A DNA stretch of 64,000 nucleotides from Caballeronia mineralivorans PML1(12). GTDB taxonomy: Bacteria; Pseudomonadota; Gammaproteobacteria; Burkholderiales; Burkholderiaceae. The stretch spans positions 1 to 64,000 of the forward strand of contig NZ_AEJF01000180.1 of NCBI RefSeq assembly GCF_001028175.1, written 5' to 3'. Of this stretch, positions 36,207 through 46,504 are shown piece after piece. The notes beneath the pieces are model-generated. The model was given only the letters and a program-made list of their open reading frames with translations, had not been told where the DNA came from and made no database searches. Numbering within the stretch: position 1 is the first letter of the stretch; every line of letters starts with the position of its first letter. Both the position numbers and the translations under genes were made by a program.

Positions 36207-36469
36207 ACAGCGCGCGCTGGGTTCCGTTGCAGTATGGGGGCTCGTTGGTATCCCCGTGATTCAGAAAGGGGTGTGGTTTTGGATGCGTGCGGTGCGGATG
36301 AGAATGGCGAAATCACGCTGACGATCAAAGACAATGTTTGGTCCGCTGGCGCTGACAGTTGGGACGTGGAGTGGAAGGGGCCACGCGGACGGTCCAACGT
36401 GGTGGTGGTTGCTGTCGAAATCGAAGGCGGCGACGATTTGATCTCGCTGCATCGGTTTGTTAGTGATAG
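36207..36469 (+). other. Gap with a possible short ORF (36234-36587)
   Basis: A 117-codon plus-strand frame has a plausible central part (DENGEITLTIKDNVW) but its 3' third runs antisense through the PAP2 gene end. No RBS is convincing; it may be a truncated gene or chance. Confidence 0.3.
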
Positions 36470-37072
36470 TCAGCGTCGCAACCAGCCGAGGTCTATTGGC
36501 CGCGCGAGGAGTTTGCGATACACCACGATTAGCCATCGCGTCACGGCGCTGCCCGCTAGATGCCAGATCGGTGCTATTAGTGCGTAAGCCACGCCGGCCA
36601 CCGCGGCAGCGCCGAACATGTCCAGCGGGAAGTGAACACCGAGAAAGACCCGCGCCCAGGCAACCGACACCCCGGCCAGCAGCGTAAGTACGCCGAGCCA
36701 GCGCGCATCTCTCAAGAGCAACGTCAGGGCGATGCCGGCAAAGACAGTTGCATGGTCGCTCGGAAACGAAGAATCCGGCGTATGCGGCAAAAACGTGTGA
36801 CCGAGGCCAATCATGAACGGCCGCGGATGCTGCCACGCCAGACCGATCAGCTGATTTGCGCCTACGCCAAGCATCGCCACGAGGCACGCCCGGATGGCGA
36901 GACTGCGTTGCGCTTTGCTGCCGCACAGCCACATAGCCGCCAACAGCAAAGGAATCAGATAGATCGCGTAATCGGCGATCAACATCGCAGCGCCGACTAG
37001 CCACGCCGGCGTCGCCAGAGTACCGTTGATCGCGAGAAAAAGCGCCTGGTTAAATCCTTCGAGAGTTTCCAT
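36470..37072 (-). CDS. PAP2-family undecaprenyl-diphosphatase-like membrane phosphatase
   Basis: A 200-residue integral membrane phosphatase with five to six helices. PAP2 motifs are WQHPRPF (C1, its first lysine replaced), FPSDH (C2) and ARVFLGVHFPLD (C3, catalytic His present). BcrC/YbjG-type enzymes recycle undecaprenyl pyrophosphate on the periplasmic face. It is the last gene of the minus-strand efflux/lipid block, 27 bp after the MFS gene. Confidence 0.85.
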   Translation of the reverse strand: METLEGFNQALFLAINGTLATPAWLVGAAMLIADYAIYLIPLLLAAMWLCGSKAQRSLAIRACLVAMLGVGANQLIGLAWQHPRPFMIGLGHTFLPHTPDSSFPSDHATVFAGIALTLLLRDARWLGVLTLLAGVSVAWARVFLGVHFPLDMFGAAAVAGVAYALIAPIWHLAGSAVTRWLIVVYRKLLARPIDLGWLRR

Positions 37073-37099
37073 CGCAGTGAGGTTCTTAGTAAAAATCTA

Positions 37100-38305
37100 T
37101 CAGGCGTTTTGCGCTGCCTGTCGCGGCGCGTACCAGCACAGGAGCAACGGCACCACGACGAGCGCCGCGCCGGCGAGAAAAGTGGTCGAGGAGCCGAAGC
37201 GATCCCACAGCCAGCCGGCAAGCGCGCTCGCGACCAACATGCACAGGCCGCAGGCTAGGTTGAACACGCCGAACGCGGTACCGCGCAGCGTTGAGGGCGC
37301 CGTTTCGGACACCATTGCAGCGAGAATGCCCTGCGTGAATCCCATGTGCAGACCCCACACGGCGACACCTGCGAACACGGACATGACAGACTGCCCCATT
37401 CCGAGCAGCAGATCGGCCGCGATCAGCAGCACCATGCCGAGCGCGAGCAGAAGACGGCGATCCAGCCGGTCCGAGAGTATGCCGACCGGGTACGCCGACA
37501 GCGAATAGGCGAGGCTCATCACGACCATCACGGCGGGGATCCACGCGAGATCCAGACCGGTCTGCTGGGCACGCAGCACCAGAAACGCCTCGCTGAAGCG
37601 CGCCAGCGTGAACGTCGCACCGACGCCGACGATCAGCCAGTAGCCTGGCGGGAATTCGCGCAGCGCGCGCCAGTGCAGCGGCGAGCGGAACGTGCGCCGC
37701 GCTGGCGCGTGGCCCGATTCGTCGATGCCGAACGCAATCAGTCCAATCGCGACGAAGGCTGGCACGACGGCAAACCACAACACCGTTCGAATATGGTCGG
37801 CAAACCAGAGCATCAGCACGATCGCCAGCAGTGGGCCAATGAAAGCGCCGATGGTGTCCATCGACTGACGCAGCCCAAAACACGCGCCGCGAATTTCCGG
37901 CGGGGCGACGTCTGCCACCAGCGCATCGCGTGGTGCGCCGCGAATCCCCTTGCCAACACGGTCAAGCAAGCGGGCCGTTACGACCCAGGCGGGCGTGGTC
38001 GCAAGTGGGAACAGCGGCTTCGTGAGTGCAGCCAGTCCGTAACCCAGCAATAACAGCCCCTTGCGCCGGCCGAGATAGTCGCTGAGCGGTCCGGAAAACA
38101 CCTTGACGATCATGGCGGTCGCCTCCGCTGCGCCCTCGAGCACGCCGAGCGCAGTAACGCTCATCCCCATCGTAGTCACGAGGAATACCGGCAGCAACGC
38201 GTGCACGAGTTCGGACGACAGGTCCATGAACAGACTGACGAAGCCAAGCGCCCACACGGTGCGCGGGATGGTCGGCCGGTTGGCAGATGTGAGGTTCGCG
38301 GTCAT
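37100..38305 (-). CDS. MFS transporter
   Basis: A 401-residue twelve-helix major-facilitator protein. The A-like loop motif GPLSDYLGRRKGL follows TM2, and its counterpart ILSDRLDRR lies in the second half. A DRVGKGIRGAPRDALVADVAP segment is typical of an uncharacterised MFS subgroup often called YqgE/drug-resistance-like. It lies between the DedA-PAP2-LssY gene and the PAP2 gene, on the same strand, suggesting a shared envelope or efflux function. Substrate unknown. Confidence 0.88.
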   Translation of the reverse strand: MTANLTSANRPTIPRTVWALGFVSLFMDLSSELVHALLPVFLVTTMGMSVTALGVLEGAAEATAMIVKVFSGPLSDYLGRRKGLLLLGYGLAALTKPLFPLATTPAWVVTARLLDRVGKGIRGAPRDALVADVAPPEIRGACFGLRQSMDTIGAFIGPLLAIVLMLWFADHIRTVLWFAVVPAFVAIGLIAFGIDESGHAPARRTFRSPLHWRALREFPPGYWLIVGVGATFTLARFSEAFLVLRAQQTGLDLAWIPAVMVVMSLAYSLSAYPVGILSDRLDRRLLLALGMVLLIAADLLLGMGQSVMSVFAGVAVWGLHMGFTQGILAAMVSETAPSTLRGTAFGVFNLACGLCMLVASALAGWLWDRFGSSTTFLAGAALVVVPLLLCWYAPRQAAQNA

Positions 38306-38411
38306 AGAGTTAGGAAAGGTGACGAAGAGACGACGGTGAGTTCAGTTGCGCCGGCGCTCAGGGCGTTGCCGCGCAGCGCATTGTGGCATCGTCGTTGGCG
38401 GATGAGACGAC

Positions 38412-40436
38412 TCACTGGGGTGATTCCTCGGAGGTCAGCGGCAAGACCAGCACGACCCGTCGAACTGCCCCGTCCTGCATCGTTGACCGGCTCAACAGGT
38501 GCATCCCGATAGGGAGTAGTTGGGGAACGACGATCGCCTCCGGCCAGCTCGTCGTGGTGCCCAGCGTGACGAGGTGCCACGGTTGGCGAAACGCTTCCTG
38601 ATACAGCGCGCCGTACCAGATCGGTTCATCGGTCTGGGTGCCGGTCGTCAACCGATAAGGAGACCGCCAGAGCCGCAGCACTAACCGGCCCATCGGTCGT
38701 TGCGGATCGAATTTAACAAAGGTTAGTTCAGAGCCTTTGCCTGCTGCGAGCAGCGGCAGCACGGGCAAGGCATCCACCGATGTTTGGGGCGACAGCCACA
38801 ACAAGGTGGGCCTGATCGACCACGCCGGCGCCGCTTGCCAGCCCGTCGCTTCGAGGCGGTGCGTGATGGCGCCGTCGCTCTCGGCCCATTGCAGCGGGAA
38901 ATTTTCTTCCTCGTCTCCGCTTATCTCGCTGCGCCGCCCGGGCAACGCGCGCCACTCTCCCTCGGTCCATTGGCGTGGCGTAAGCACGGTTTCATGCGTG
39001 ACAACGCTATATCGGGCGAGGTCGGTCTCAAGATGTTCAGAGATCGTCCATGAGCCGAAGATGGCGAGCGCACCGCCCGCAATGCATGCCAAAACCCCTG
39101 GAAGTATGTCATCACGCACCTGCCGGTACGCGTAAGCACCGGCCAATACCGCAAACCATGCGACTCCCAGGCTCCAACCGCCCAACACCCCCGCAAGCCA
39201 GTCTTCTCCGACATACAGGCGAGCGAGCCCGGTCATCATGATCCAGATGCTGATCACGGCGATGACTGTGTTTCGCCAGAGCGGTGTTTGCCGCTGGATC
39301 AGCAGCCATCCCAGGAATCCGTAGACGAGCAGGGTGAACGTTGCGTGACCGCTAGGCAACGGAGAATGCGCGGTACCGGGGCGCCAGTTCAGTGGCCGGA
39401 TATAACTGGCCCCGGGTTCGATCACAGGGGTCAGTGCTGCAGCTACGCCGACCACTAGAATCCACCAGGCCGCGGAGCGCCAGCGGCGTCGCACGAGCAA
39501 CCAGATCAGGACGCTGCCTGCCACGAACAGACCCGCACCGTAGCCACCCAGTTCGACCATACCCGCCATCAACCGGTCAGTCGGCACTGTACGCAATGCC
39601 TGCAGGAAGCTGTAGAGCGCGGTATCAGCGCGAACCAGCGGATCGCGCGCGACCACATCCTGCAAGATGCCCAGGAACATCCAGATACTGCCAATGAAAA
39701 GCAACACCAGCACGCCCAGTGTCTGGAACTCCGGTCGCGCAGGATCGACGATGCGCAGCAACCGGCCCGCCAGACGCGGAGATCGCCGACCGAGCCACTG
39801 TACCGTCAGCGTGAACGCTCTTTTGGCAAGCGGTATGCCACGCTGGACGGCGACGTGCACCAGCCGCACAAGCAGCCAGGCAAGCCCGGCCAACATGAGC
39901 AGCATCGCGGCCAAGCGGCCGCTCACCGCTTCAGCTAGCTGTGCGGATGCGCCGAACACGATCCCCGGGCCGATATGTGCTGGCGACCAGGCCAGTGCAG
40001 AAGCAATGTTGATCGGGTAAAACCTGCGCCTCGGCATGTGCGACGCACCGACGACCAGTGGGACGATCGCGCGCACCGGCGCGAAGAAGCGGGCCAGCAC
40101 GATACTTTTCCCGCCATGCCGTTGAACGAAACGCTCGCCACGCTCCCAGACCGCCTCGTGTCCCTTCGCCCGCCACCACATGCGCACTTCGCGGTGATAC
40201 CGGTGGCCGAGCTCGTAGCTGATCCCGTCGCCCGCCACGGCGCCGAGTGCGCCGATAGCGAGCGTTACCCAGCCGTTCAGCGCACCAGCACCAATCAATG
40301 CGCCCGCGGCGAACATCACGATGCCAGCAGGGATGAATGTCCCGATGACAGCCAGTGACTCCGCGCACGCGACGCCAAAGACGACGGCGAGGACAAGATA
40401 GGGATGTGCGCCAATGCTGGCGAGCCACGCGTGCAT
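38412..40436 (-). CDS. DedA-PAP2-LssY fusion membrane protein
   Basis: A 674-residue three-part membrane protein. It has an N-terminal DedA/VTT domain (about 1-200, with ARFFAPVRAIVPLVVGAS), a PAP2-like domain (about 235-440) and a C-terminal LssY domain (about 460-670). DedA proteins flip undecaprenyl phosphate or phospholipids. PAP2 motif 2 (PSGH, 361-364) is intact, but motif 1 has Glu340 in place of Lys, and motif 3 (ARLYVGEDWLAG) has Asp412 where the catalytic His is expected and Gly416 where Asp is expected. The phosphatase part may be inactive. 42 bp after the RND gene. Confidence 0.85.
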   Translation of the reverse strand: MHAWLASIGAHPYLVLAVVFGVACAESLAVIGTFIPAGIVMFAAGALIGAGALNGWVTLAIGALGAVAGDGISYELGHRYHREVRMWWRAKGHEAVWERGERFVQRHGGKSIVLARFFAPVRAIVPLVVGASHMPRRRFYPINIASALAWSPAHIGPGIVFGASAQLAEAVSGRLAAMLLMLAGLAWLLVRLVHVAVQRGIPLAKRAFTLTVQWLGRRSPRLAGRLLRIVDPARPEFQTLGVLVLLFIGSIWMFLGILQDVVARDPLVRADTALYSFLQALRTVPTDRLMAGMVELGGYGAGLFVAGSVLIWLLVRRRWRSAAWWILVVGVAAALTPVIEPGASYIRPLNWRPGTAHSPLPSGHATFTLLVYGFLGWLLIQRQTPLWRNTVIAVISIWIMMTGLARLYVGEDWLAGVLGGWSLGVAWFAVLAGAYAYRQVRDDILPGVLACIAGGALAIFGSWTISEHLETDLARYSVVTHETVLTPRQWTEGEWRALPGRRSEISGDEEENFPLQWAESDGAITHRLEATGWQAAPAWSIRPTLLWLSPQTSVDALPVLPLLAAGKGSELTFVKFDPQRPMGRLVLRLWRSPYRLTTGTQTDEPIWYGALYQEAFRQPWHLVTLGTTTSWPEAIVVPQLLPIGMHLLSRSTMQDGAVRRVVLVLPLTSEESPQ

Positions 40437-40478
40437 ACGCGGTTCCGGTTAACTGCGGGGTTTGCGAGAGTGCATGGA

Positions 40479-43400
40479 TCACCCGTTCGACGATGCAGCC
40501 TGCGGTTCGGCCAGCGTATCGCGCTCAAAGCGGCCATAGCGCAGCGCGAGCGTTGGCAGGATGATGAGGTTCAAAATCGTGGAGGTGGCCAGTCCGCCGA
40601 GAATGACAATTGCCATCGGCCCCTCGATTTCGTTCCCAGCTGCACCGCTCGTAAGCGCGAGCGGTAGTAAGGCGAGCGCCGTCACGAGCGCCGTCATCAG
40701 GATCGGTATCAGCCGCTCGGACGCGCCGCGCACGGCCGCCTCCATGCCCCACGGCATTTCGTCGACATGCACGAGGTGCTCGTAGTGACTTATCAGCATG
40801 ATTGAGTTGCGCAGCGAAATGCCGAACAGCGTGACGAAACCCACCATGCCGCCCAGTGACAGGTCGCCGCCGGTCAGCAGCACGCTCAGCACACCGCCCA
40901 CCAGCGCGAACGGCAGGTTCACCATCACCAGCACGACTCCACGCCGGCTCTTCATCGCGAGGAACAGCAACAGTGCGATGCCGACCACGGACATCGCCCC
41001 GTACGCGAGCAGGTCATGCTGTGATTGCGTGCGTGCCTCGCTTTCGCCCGCGAATACCGCGTACGTGCCTTTCGGCATCACGATGTCGCGATTCACGCGC
41101 GCCTGCGCTTCACTCACGAAATCGCTCACTGCGCGGCTGCCGAGATTGACAGAGACCGTCTGCATTCGCCGGCCGCCGTCGTGCGTGATCTGATACCGGC
41201 CCGAGACCTGGCCGATGACCGCCAGCTCGCGCAATGGCACGGCCAGCCCATCCGGGTTGCGCAGCATCAGCGCGCCGACGTCCGCTAGATTCTTGCGCGC
41301 TTCGGGCGCGAGAACTACGGTGACATCGTAGGTCCGGCTGCCTTCATAGGTTTGTGCAACCGTGCTTCCCAGATAGGCGCTCTGGATCGCATCGAGCACG
41401 TCGACCGGACGGAAGCCCCAGCGGCTCAACTGGTCAGGCTTCAGTCTGACGTCGAGCTCCGGGATGCCCGGAGGCGATTCCACCCGCACGCTCGCCGCGC
41501 CGCGGATGGTCCCCAGCAATCGCGCGATGTCCTGCGCCTTGCGATCGATCACATCGAGGTTGTCGCCGAAGACGTTGACCGCAACGGGCGCCGTCACGCC
41601 GGAAATGGTCTCGTCGATCCGTTCGACGAGAAACGTATTGACCGAGGTGGTCAGGCCGGGAAAGCGGGCGAGCGCTTCCTGGATGCGGTACAAGATCGCA
41701 CTCTGCCGGGCCGCGCTCATCGGCACGAGGTCTACCTCGAACTCGCTCAACTGCACGCCGACCGGATCGACGACCCCGTTGGCACGGCCGGCGCGCTGCG
41801 CGACCAGCCGCACTCCCGGCACATGCATCAGCGCCTGCGAAACCTGGGTGCCGATACGCATCGATTCGGCGAGCGACGTCCCGGGCGCGAGTCCCATGTG
41901 CACGATGTAGTGCCCCTCGCGCAGTTCAGGAATGAAGTTGCCACGCAGGAAAGGCAGCGCGGCGAGGGTCGCCACGCACATCACGGCGACTACCACCATG
42001 ACCGTCCTCACACGTTGCTCGATCTTCAGCAGCAACGCGGTGTAGCGTGTCTTCAGCCACGTGAGCAAGCGCGGCTCGTGTTCTGGCAGCGGCCCGCGCG
42101 TAAGGAGCGCGAGCGCCATCGCCGGTGTTAGCGTAAGCGCAACACCGAGCGATGCCAGCACCGCGAGGATGTAGGCAACGCCGAGTGGCGCAAACAGCTT
42201 GCCGGCTATCCCCGAAAGCGTCAGCACCGGCAGGAAGATCAGCATCACGATGAAGGTCGCGAACACGACCGCACTTCGCACTTCGAGCGAGGCGCGCAGC
42301 ACCACGCGCAATGCCGCCAATGGCTCGCGCCTGTTGCGATTCTCCCGCAGCCGCCGATAAATGTTCTCGACGTCGATGATCGCATCGTCGACCACTTCGC
42401 CGAGTGCGATCGCGAGGCCGCCGAGTGTCATCGTGTTCAGGCTCACGCCAAACGAGCTCAGCACGATGATTGCGACCAGCAAGGAGAGCGGAATCGCGAC
42501 GGCTGAAATGATCGCGGTGCGAACATTGAGCAGGAAGAGGAACAGCACCGCGATCACCAGCACCGCGCCGACCAGCAGCGCCATGCGCAGGTGGCTCACG
42601 GCCGCGTCGATGAAGTTGGCTGGTCTGAACACGTCCGCGTTCAGCTCGACGCCTTGTTGGGTCAGTACGGGCTTGAGCGCGGCGAGCGTCTTCTCGATGT
42701 CCTTCGTTACGGCGAGCGTGTTGGTGCCGTACTGGCTTTCGAGGACCAGCATCACACCGGGCGCACTCATGATCGATGCGGCGCCAACAGGAGGTGCGCT
42801 GCTCCACGTGACGGTTGCGACGTCGCCGAGCCGTACGGCTGCGCCATTGCTCCAGCGCAACACCACGCCGGCCAGTGCATCGGGTGTTCTGATCTGGCCA
42901 TCGGTATTGATGGCGATGCGTTGATTCGCGTTCTCGATGAAACCCGCGCCGCGCACACCGGTAGACGTCCGTGCCACCGCGATCACATCCTGAATCGACA
43001 TGCCGTAGCGCATCAGCCTGGCTGGATCGATCTGTATCTGTAACTGCCGGGTGTCGCCGCCGAACACGATGGCGTCCGCGACGCCCGGCACGCTCAACAG
43101 TTGCGGCTTGACCGTCCACTGCGCGATGTCGTACAGGTCCATCAGCGAGCGCGTCTTCGACGTCAGGCCGATGGTGCGCACCACGCTGGTCGTGGTCGTG
43201 AGTGGCAGCAGTCTCGGCGGCTGCACGCCGGCGGGCAGCGTTGAGGCCAGCGCGTTGACGCGCTCGGAAACCAGTTGCCGGACCTGCAGCAGGTTCGCAC
43301 GGCTGTCGAACACCACCGTGATCGCGGACAGGCCCTGCAGCGACTTCGAGCGCATCGACTGCAGGCCGACCATGCCGGCGAGCGCGTTTTCGACCGGCTG

Positions 43401-43598
43401 GGTCACCAGCGTCTCGACCTGCTCGCTGGAGAGCCCCGGCGCCTCGGTCTGCACGATGCTCATCGGCGGGGCGAACTCGGGAAACACATCGAGCTTCGCG
43501 CGCGTAAGTGTGTAGAGGCCGTAGCCGGTCAGCAGCACCGCCAGCGCGTAAATGACGCCGCGAAAGCGCAGCGAGAACCGGATGATGGCGTAGAGCAT
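40479..43598 (-). CDS. RND efflux transporter permease (CusA/CzcA-like)
   Basis: A 1,039-residue RND pump with twelve helices and two large periplasmic loops, the inner-membrane motor of a tripartite efflux system. TM4 contains GGLAIALGEVVDDAIIDVEN, with acidic residues typical of proton-coupled heavy-metal/cation-type RND members. It lies downstream of the MFP and TolC genes. Whether it exports metal ions or organic compounds is undecided: the periplasmic methionine cluster of CusA is not evident by eye. Confidence 0.92.
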   Translation of the reverse strand: MLYAIIRFSLRFRGVIYALAVLLTGYGLYTLTRAKLDVFPEFAPPMSIVQTEAPGLSSEQVETLVTQPVENALAGMVGLQSMRSKSLQGLSAITVVFDSRANLLQVRQLVSERVNALASTLPAGVQPPRLLPLTTTTSVVRTIGLTSKTRSLMDLYDIAQWTVKPQLLSVPGVADAIVFGGDTRQLQIQIDPARLMRYGMSIQDVIAVARTSTGVRGAGFIENANQRIAINTDGQIRTPDALAGVVLRWSNGAAVRLGDVATVTWSSAPPVGAASIMSAPGVMLVLESQYGTNTLAVTKDIEKTLAALKPVLTQQGVELNADVFRPANFIDAAVSHLRMALLVGAVLVIAVLFLFLLNVRTAIISAVAIPLSLLVAIIVLSSFGVSLNTMTLGGLAIALGEVVDDAIIDVENIYRRLRENRNRREPLAALRVVLRASLEVRSAVVFATFIVMLIFLPVLTLSGIAGKLFAPLGVAYILAVLASLGVALTLTPAMALALLTRGPLPEHEPRLLTWLKTRYTALLLKIEQRVRTVMVVVAVMCVATLAALPFLRGNFIPELREGHYIVHMGLAPGTSLAESMRIGTQVSQALMHVPGVRLVAQRAGRANGVVDPVGVQLSEFEVDLVPMSAARQSAILYRIQEALARFPGLTTSVNTFLVERIDETISGVTAPVAVNVFGDNLDVIDRKAQDIARLLGTIRGAASVRVESPPGIPELDVRLKPDQLSRWGFRPVDVLDAIQSAYLGSTVAQTYEGSRTYDVTVVLAPEARKNLADVGALMLRNPDGLAVPLRELAVIGQVSGRYQITHDGGRRMQTVSVNLGSRAVSDFVSEAQARVNRDIVMPKGTYAVFAGESEARTQSQHDLLAYGAMSVVGIALLLFLAMKSRRGVVLVMVNLPFALVGGVLSVLLTGGDLSLGGMVGFVTLFGISLRNSIMLISHYEHLVHVDEMPWGMEAAVRGASERLIPILMTALVTALALLPLALTSGAAGNEIEGPMAIVILGGLATSTILNLIILPTLALRYGRFERDTLAEPQAASSNG

Positions 43599-43647
43599 TG
43601 GTTACCAGGCGTGTGCGGTGTGGGCGAAGTGCAAACCGATCTGCGGG

Positions 43648-44712
43648 TCAGTCGTCACATTCGGGCGGATCCTTGCACGCCGTCGCGATGCCCTGCGGCC
43701 GGAGTTCCTGGGAAAGCAGCAATTGTGGGCCGCGCATCACCACTTCGTCGCCGGCATGAAAGCCGCTCGTCACGACGAAGCCCTGGTCGCCGGGAGACGA
43801 TGCCGGCACGTAGCGTCGCGTGAAGCGATCCGGCGCAGTGCGCACGTAGGTCCACGGCTGGCCGCCGTACCAGATGACCGCCGCTTCGGGAATCACGAGT
43901 GCGGACACGCTCCCGTTCGACGCCGGCACGTGCGCGGCGGTGTGGGTTCCAACGGGCAGCGCGCGCCCGGTCACGTAGAAATACGGGTTGCCCTGGACCG
44001 CAGGATCACCTTGGGGCGAAGCCGAGAGTTTCTGCGCCGCGACCGGCTGGCCGTCCGGCGCATCGACCGTGATGCGCGCGGGTGCGGTGCTGCTGTAGGT
44101 GGCGGGTAGCGTCACGCGCAACACCACCGCGCGGCCGGCGAGCAACCGCTGGAACAGGTCTGAGGCCGGCGCCATTGCCGCGACCGTAAGCACTTCTCCG
44201 AATTGCTGGCGCATCGTCGCATCCAGCCCGCTTTGCGCCGCGTTGGCCGACTGGAGCTTTGCCTGATCCGCCTGCATGAGCACTCGTGCATCCTGCAGGC
44301 TCTTCTGCGAGATGTTGCGATCGTCATCGAACAGCACTCGGCTACGCTCGTACTGTGCGTTCGAGTTGCCGGCTTGTGCGCGCAACGCCTTGTAATCGGC
44401 TCGCGCGGCCGCGAGCCGATTACGCAGATCGAACAGCGGCTGCAAGTCGACGACTGTTGCGTACGCCGCGTTCTCCGGCTGGATGGCGACGGCTGTCAGC
44501 GGCGTGACTTCGATGTGGCTGGCGCGCTGTACATCGGCGGCCACGACAACCACCGTTTCACCGTTCACCGTCTGCACGGACGGCTGAGCGGCGGCCTGCA
44601 CAAGGGCGCCCGGCCTCGGCTGACTGGCAACAAGTGTCTGGTAGATGAACCAGCTGGCACCGGCCGCCAGCAGCACGGAGACAACTAAAAGAATGACCAA
44701 TGTGCGTTTCAT
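43648..44712 (-). CDS. Efflux RND periplasmic adaptor (MFP) subunit
   Basis: A 354-residue adaptor anchored by one N-terminal helix (about 4-26). The hairpin (about 90-160) is coiled-coil, followed by beta-barrel and membrane-proximal regions. Cys residues occur only at the extreme C terminus (CKDPPECDD), an acidic-cysteine tail that might bind metal (inference). Its start overlaps the TolC-type gene stop by 4 nt. The lipoyl half-motifs are less clear than in AcrA, as in CusB-like adaptors. Confidence 0.85.
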   Translation of the reverse strand: MKRTLVILLVVSVLLAAGASWFIYQTLVASQPRPGALVQAAAQPSVQTVNGETVVVVAADVQRASHIEVTPLTAVAIQPENAAYATVVDLQPLFDLRNRLAAARADYKALRAQAGNSNAQYERSRVLFDDDRNISQKSLQDARVLMQADQAKLQSANAAQSGLDATMRQQFGEVLTVAAMAPASDLFQRLLAGRAVVLRVTLPATYSSTAPARITVDAPDGQPVAAQKLSASPQGDPAVQGNPYFYVTGRALPVGTHTAAHVPASNGSVSALVIPEAAVIWYGGQPWTYVRTAPDRFTRRYVPASSPGDQGFVVTSGFHAGDEVVMRGPQLLLSQELRPQGIATACKDPPECDD

Positions 44713-46100
44713 CGCGGTATCTCTTGTTGGGTCACGGGGGCGTTGATGGTCTCCACTGCGAGGGGGTGCTGCATAGCGTCCTCGAGCCTGCCGGCTGCCT
44801 GCTGTGCGACGACGACGGCGTCCAGATGGGCAATCTCGCTCGCCTGGTAGTCCGCCCTAGCTTGCGTGAACATGAGACGGTCGGTGGTGCCGGCTGCGAA
44901 GCTTGCCGACTGGCTGTCCAGTTGCTTTAGCGCGGTGGCGAGATGTGCGGCAGAGAGCAGCACGGCATCAAGGCTCGCCCGGTAGTGGGCGAGCGCATGG
45001 TCAAGGTCGTTGAGCATCGTGTCCTGCAAGGCCGCGGTGCGCGCGGCCGCCTCCTTGCGTTTCGCCTCCGCCTGTGCAACGCCGCCCTGGTTCTGGTCGA
45101 AAACCGGCAGCGTGATGCCAGCGAGCCCGAACCCGATCTTGTTCGTACCCGTGTCGTATGTGTAGCCGGGGCCGAGATGGATGTCCGGATATTGCTTCGC
45201 GACCTCGATCTGCAACGCCGATTCGGCGGCCGCGTACTCGGCGAGCGACGCCAGCAGATCGGCGCGATGGAAAACCGCCTCGCGCTGCGCGTCAGAGGCG
45301 GGTGGTGCAGGCAGGGCTGTGCCGAACGCGTCGAGATCGAGCTGGACGGCGCTGAGTGCGGCCACCGGCATGCCGATCGCCGTGGCCAGTTGCGCGCGCG
45401 CGTCCTGTTGGGCACTGTACGCGGCGGCGAGATCGGCCTGTGCCTGGGAGGACGCGAGCACTGCCGCGTCGACATCGGGTCCGGAGTTTTCGCCGACTGA
45501 GCGGCGCTTCGTCACCATTGCGACGACCTGTTGTTGGGCCTCGACTTTGCGCGACAAGAATGCAGCTCGCTGTTGGGCGGCGTACAGCAAAATTAGTGCG
45601 TCACGCACCTGTGCGCGTACCTTCCACGTCTCATTGCCGAGGGCGAGGCGCGCGGCTTCCGACAGGTGCGAGGCCTGGTCGATCCGGTAGCCGCGCTTGT
45701 GCGCGGTCTCGATCGGAATGTCGAGCGCGGGGCCCGCGATCCATGGCGCACCCGGTCCCGGGTTCGGCGTCGCGTACTGGAACGGCAGTTGCAGCACCGG
45801 GTTCGGAATTGCGCCCGCGACATCGATGCCCGCTTTCGCGGTGCCCCACTGGGCCCGTGCAATATCAAGCGCCGGGCTGTAGTAATAAGCCGCGAGGGTG
45901 AGCATCTCGCGGTTCCAGTGTGGCAAGGGCCACGGATCAATATCGTGCCCGGATTGCCGCGCGAGGTACGCGCGCAGTTCGGCGCTCGCAAGCGTTCGGT
46001 CCTCGAAGTGTCGGGCCAGTTGCATCGGAACGATGGGCTGCGGGCGATAGGCCGCGCATCCCGTCAACATGACGCAGGCGAGCAGCAACGGTCGGCGCAT
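44709..46100 (-). CDS. TolC-family outer-membrane efflux lipoprotein
   Basis: A 463-residue outer-membrane factor. The signal peptide ends in lipobox LTGC (12-15), so it is a lipoprotein as in NodT/CusC-type factors. Long amphipathic helices (about 130-260 and 330-450) repeat as in TolC. It is the first gene of the efflux operon TolC-MFP-RND, and the two-component genes upstream on the same strand probably control it. Confidence 0.9.
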   Translation of the reverse strand: MRRPLLLACVMLTGCAAYRPQPIVPMQLARHFEDRTLASAELRAYLARQSGHDIDPWPLPHWNREMLTLAAYYYSPALDIARAQWGTAKAGIDVAGAIPNPVLQLPFQYATPNPGPGAPWIAGPALDIPIETAHKRGYRIDQASHLSEAARLALGNETWKVRAQVRDALILLYAAQQRAAFLSRKVEAQQQVVAMVTKRRSVGENSGPDVDAAVLASSQAQADLAAAYSAQQDARAQLATAIGMPVAALSAVQLDLDAFGTALPAPPASDAQREAVFHRADLLASLAEYAAAESALQIEVAKQYPDIHLGPGYTYDTGTNKIGFGLAGITLPVFDQNQGGVAQAEAKRKEAAARTAALQDTMLNDLDHALAHYRASLDAVLLSAAHLATALKQLDSQSASFAAGTTDRLMFTQARADYQASEIAHLDAVVVAQQAAGRLEDAMQHPLAVETINAPVTQQEIPR

Positions 46101-46504
46101 AACACAGCATCCATGGGTTTGTTGGCCGCCTGTTGAGACGGCGACAGACGTGGATGCTACGCAAGGGGTTGTGAAGTTTTCGTCAAGAAGACGTCAATTC
46201 GTTGTGAGTATCCGTATTACGTGGTTGGTGGTCGTGGCGCACACTGCGTCGCAACACTCATTCACCGACATGCGCGGTCGGATCGACCGGCGCTGATCGA
46301 GTAACAACGGGAAGGCGAAAGTGGGCCATGGGACGGTCGATCGAGGCTCTCAATTCAGCGCTTTTGTGTTTCGATCTGCCAGTTACCAATGGTCAAAAAC
46401 AAGTTCACGACATTCGCCGTCGAGTATGTGGCGGCGTCTTGCTTAGTGCCACGGTGGCATAACGGACGCCAGGTTTAACGGACAGGTGCATAGTCGGGCC
46501 GCGG
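46101..46504 (+). pseudogene. Upstream region of efflux operon with possible IS3-type transposase relic
   Basis: The 620-bp stretch between the sensor kinase and the TolC gene should contain the efflux promoter. On the plus strand near 46330-46390 one frame reads TVDRGSQFSAFVFRS, resembling the DRGSQF region of IS3-family OrfB integrase domains, without the rest of the enzyme. This is a weak match and could be chance. Confidence 0.3.
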
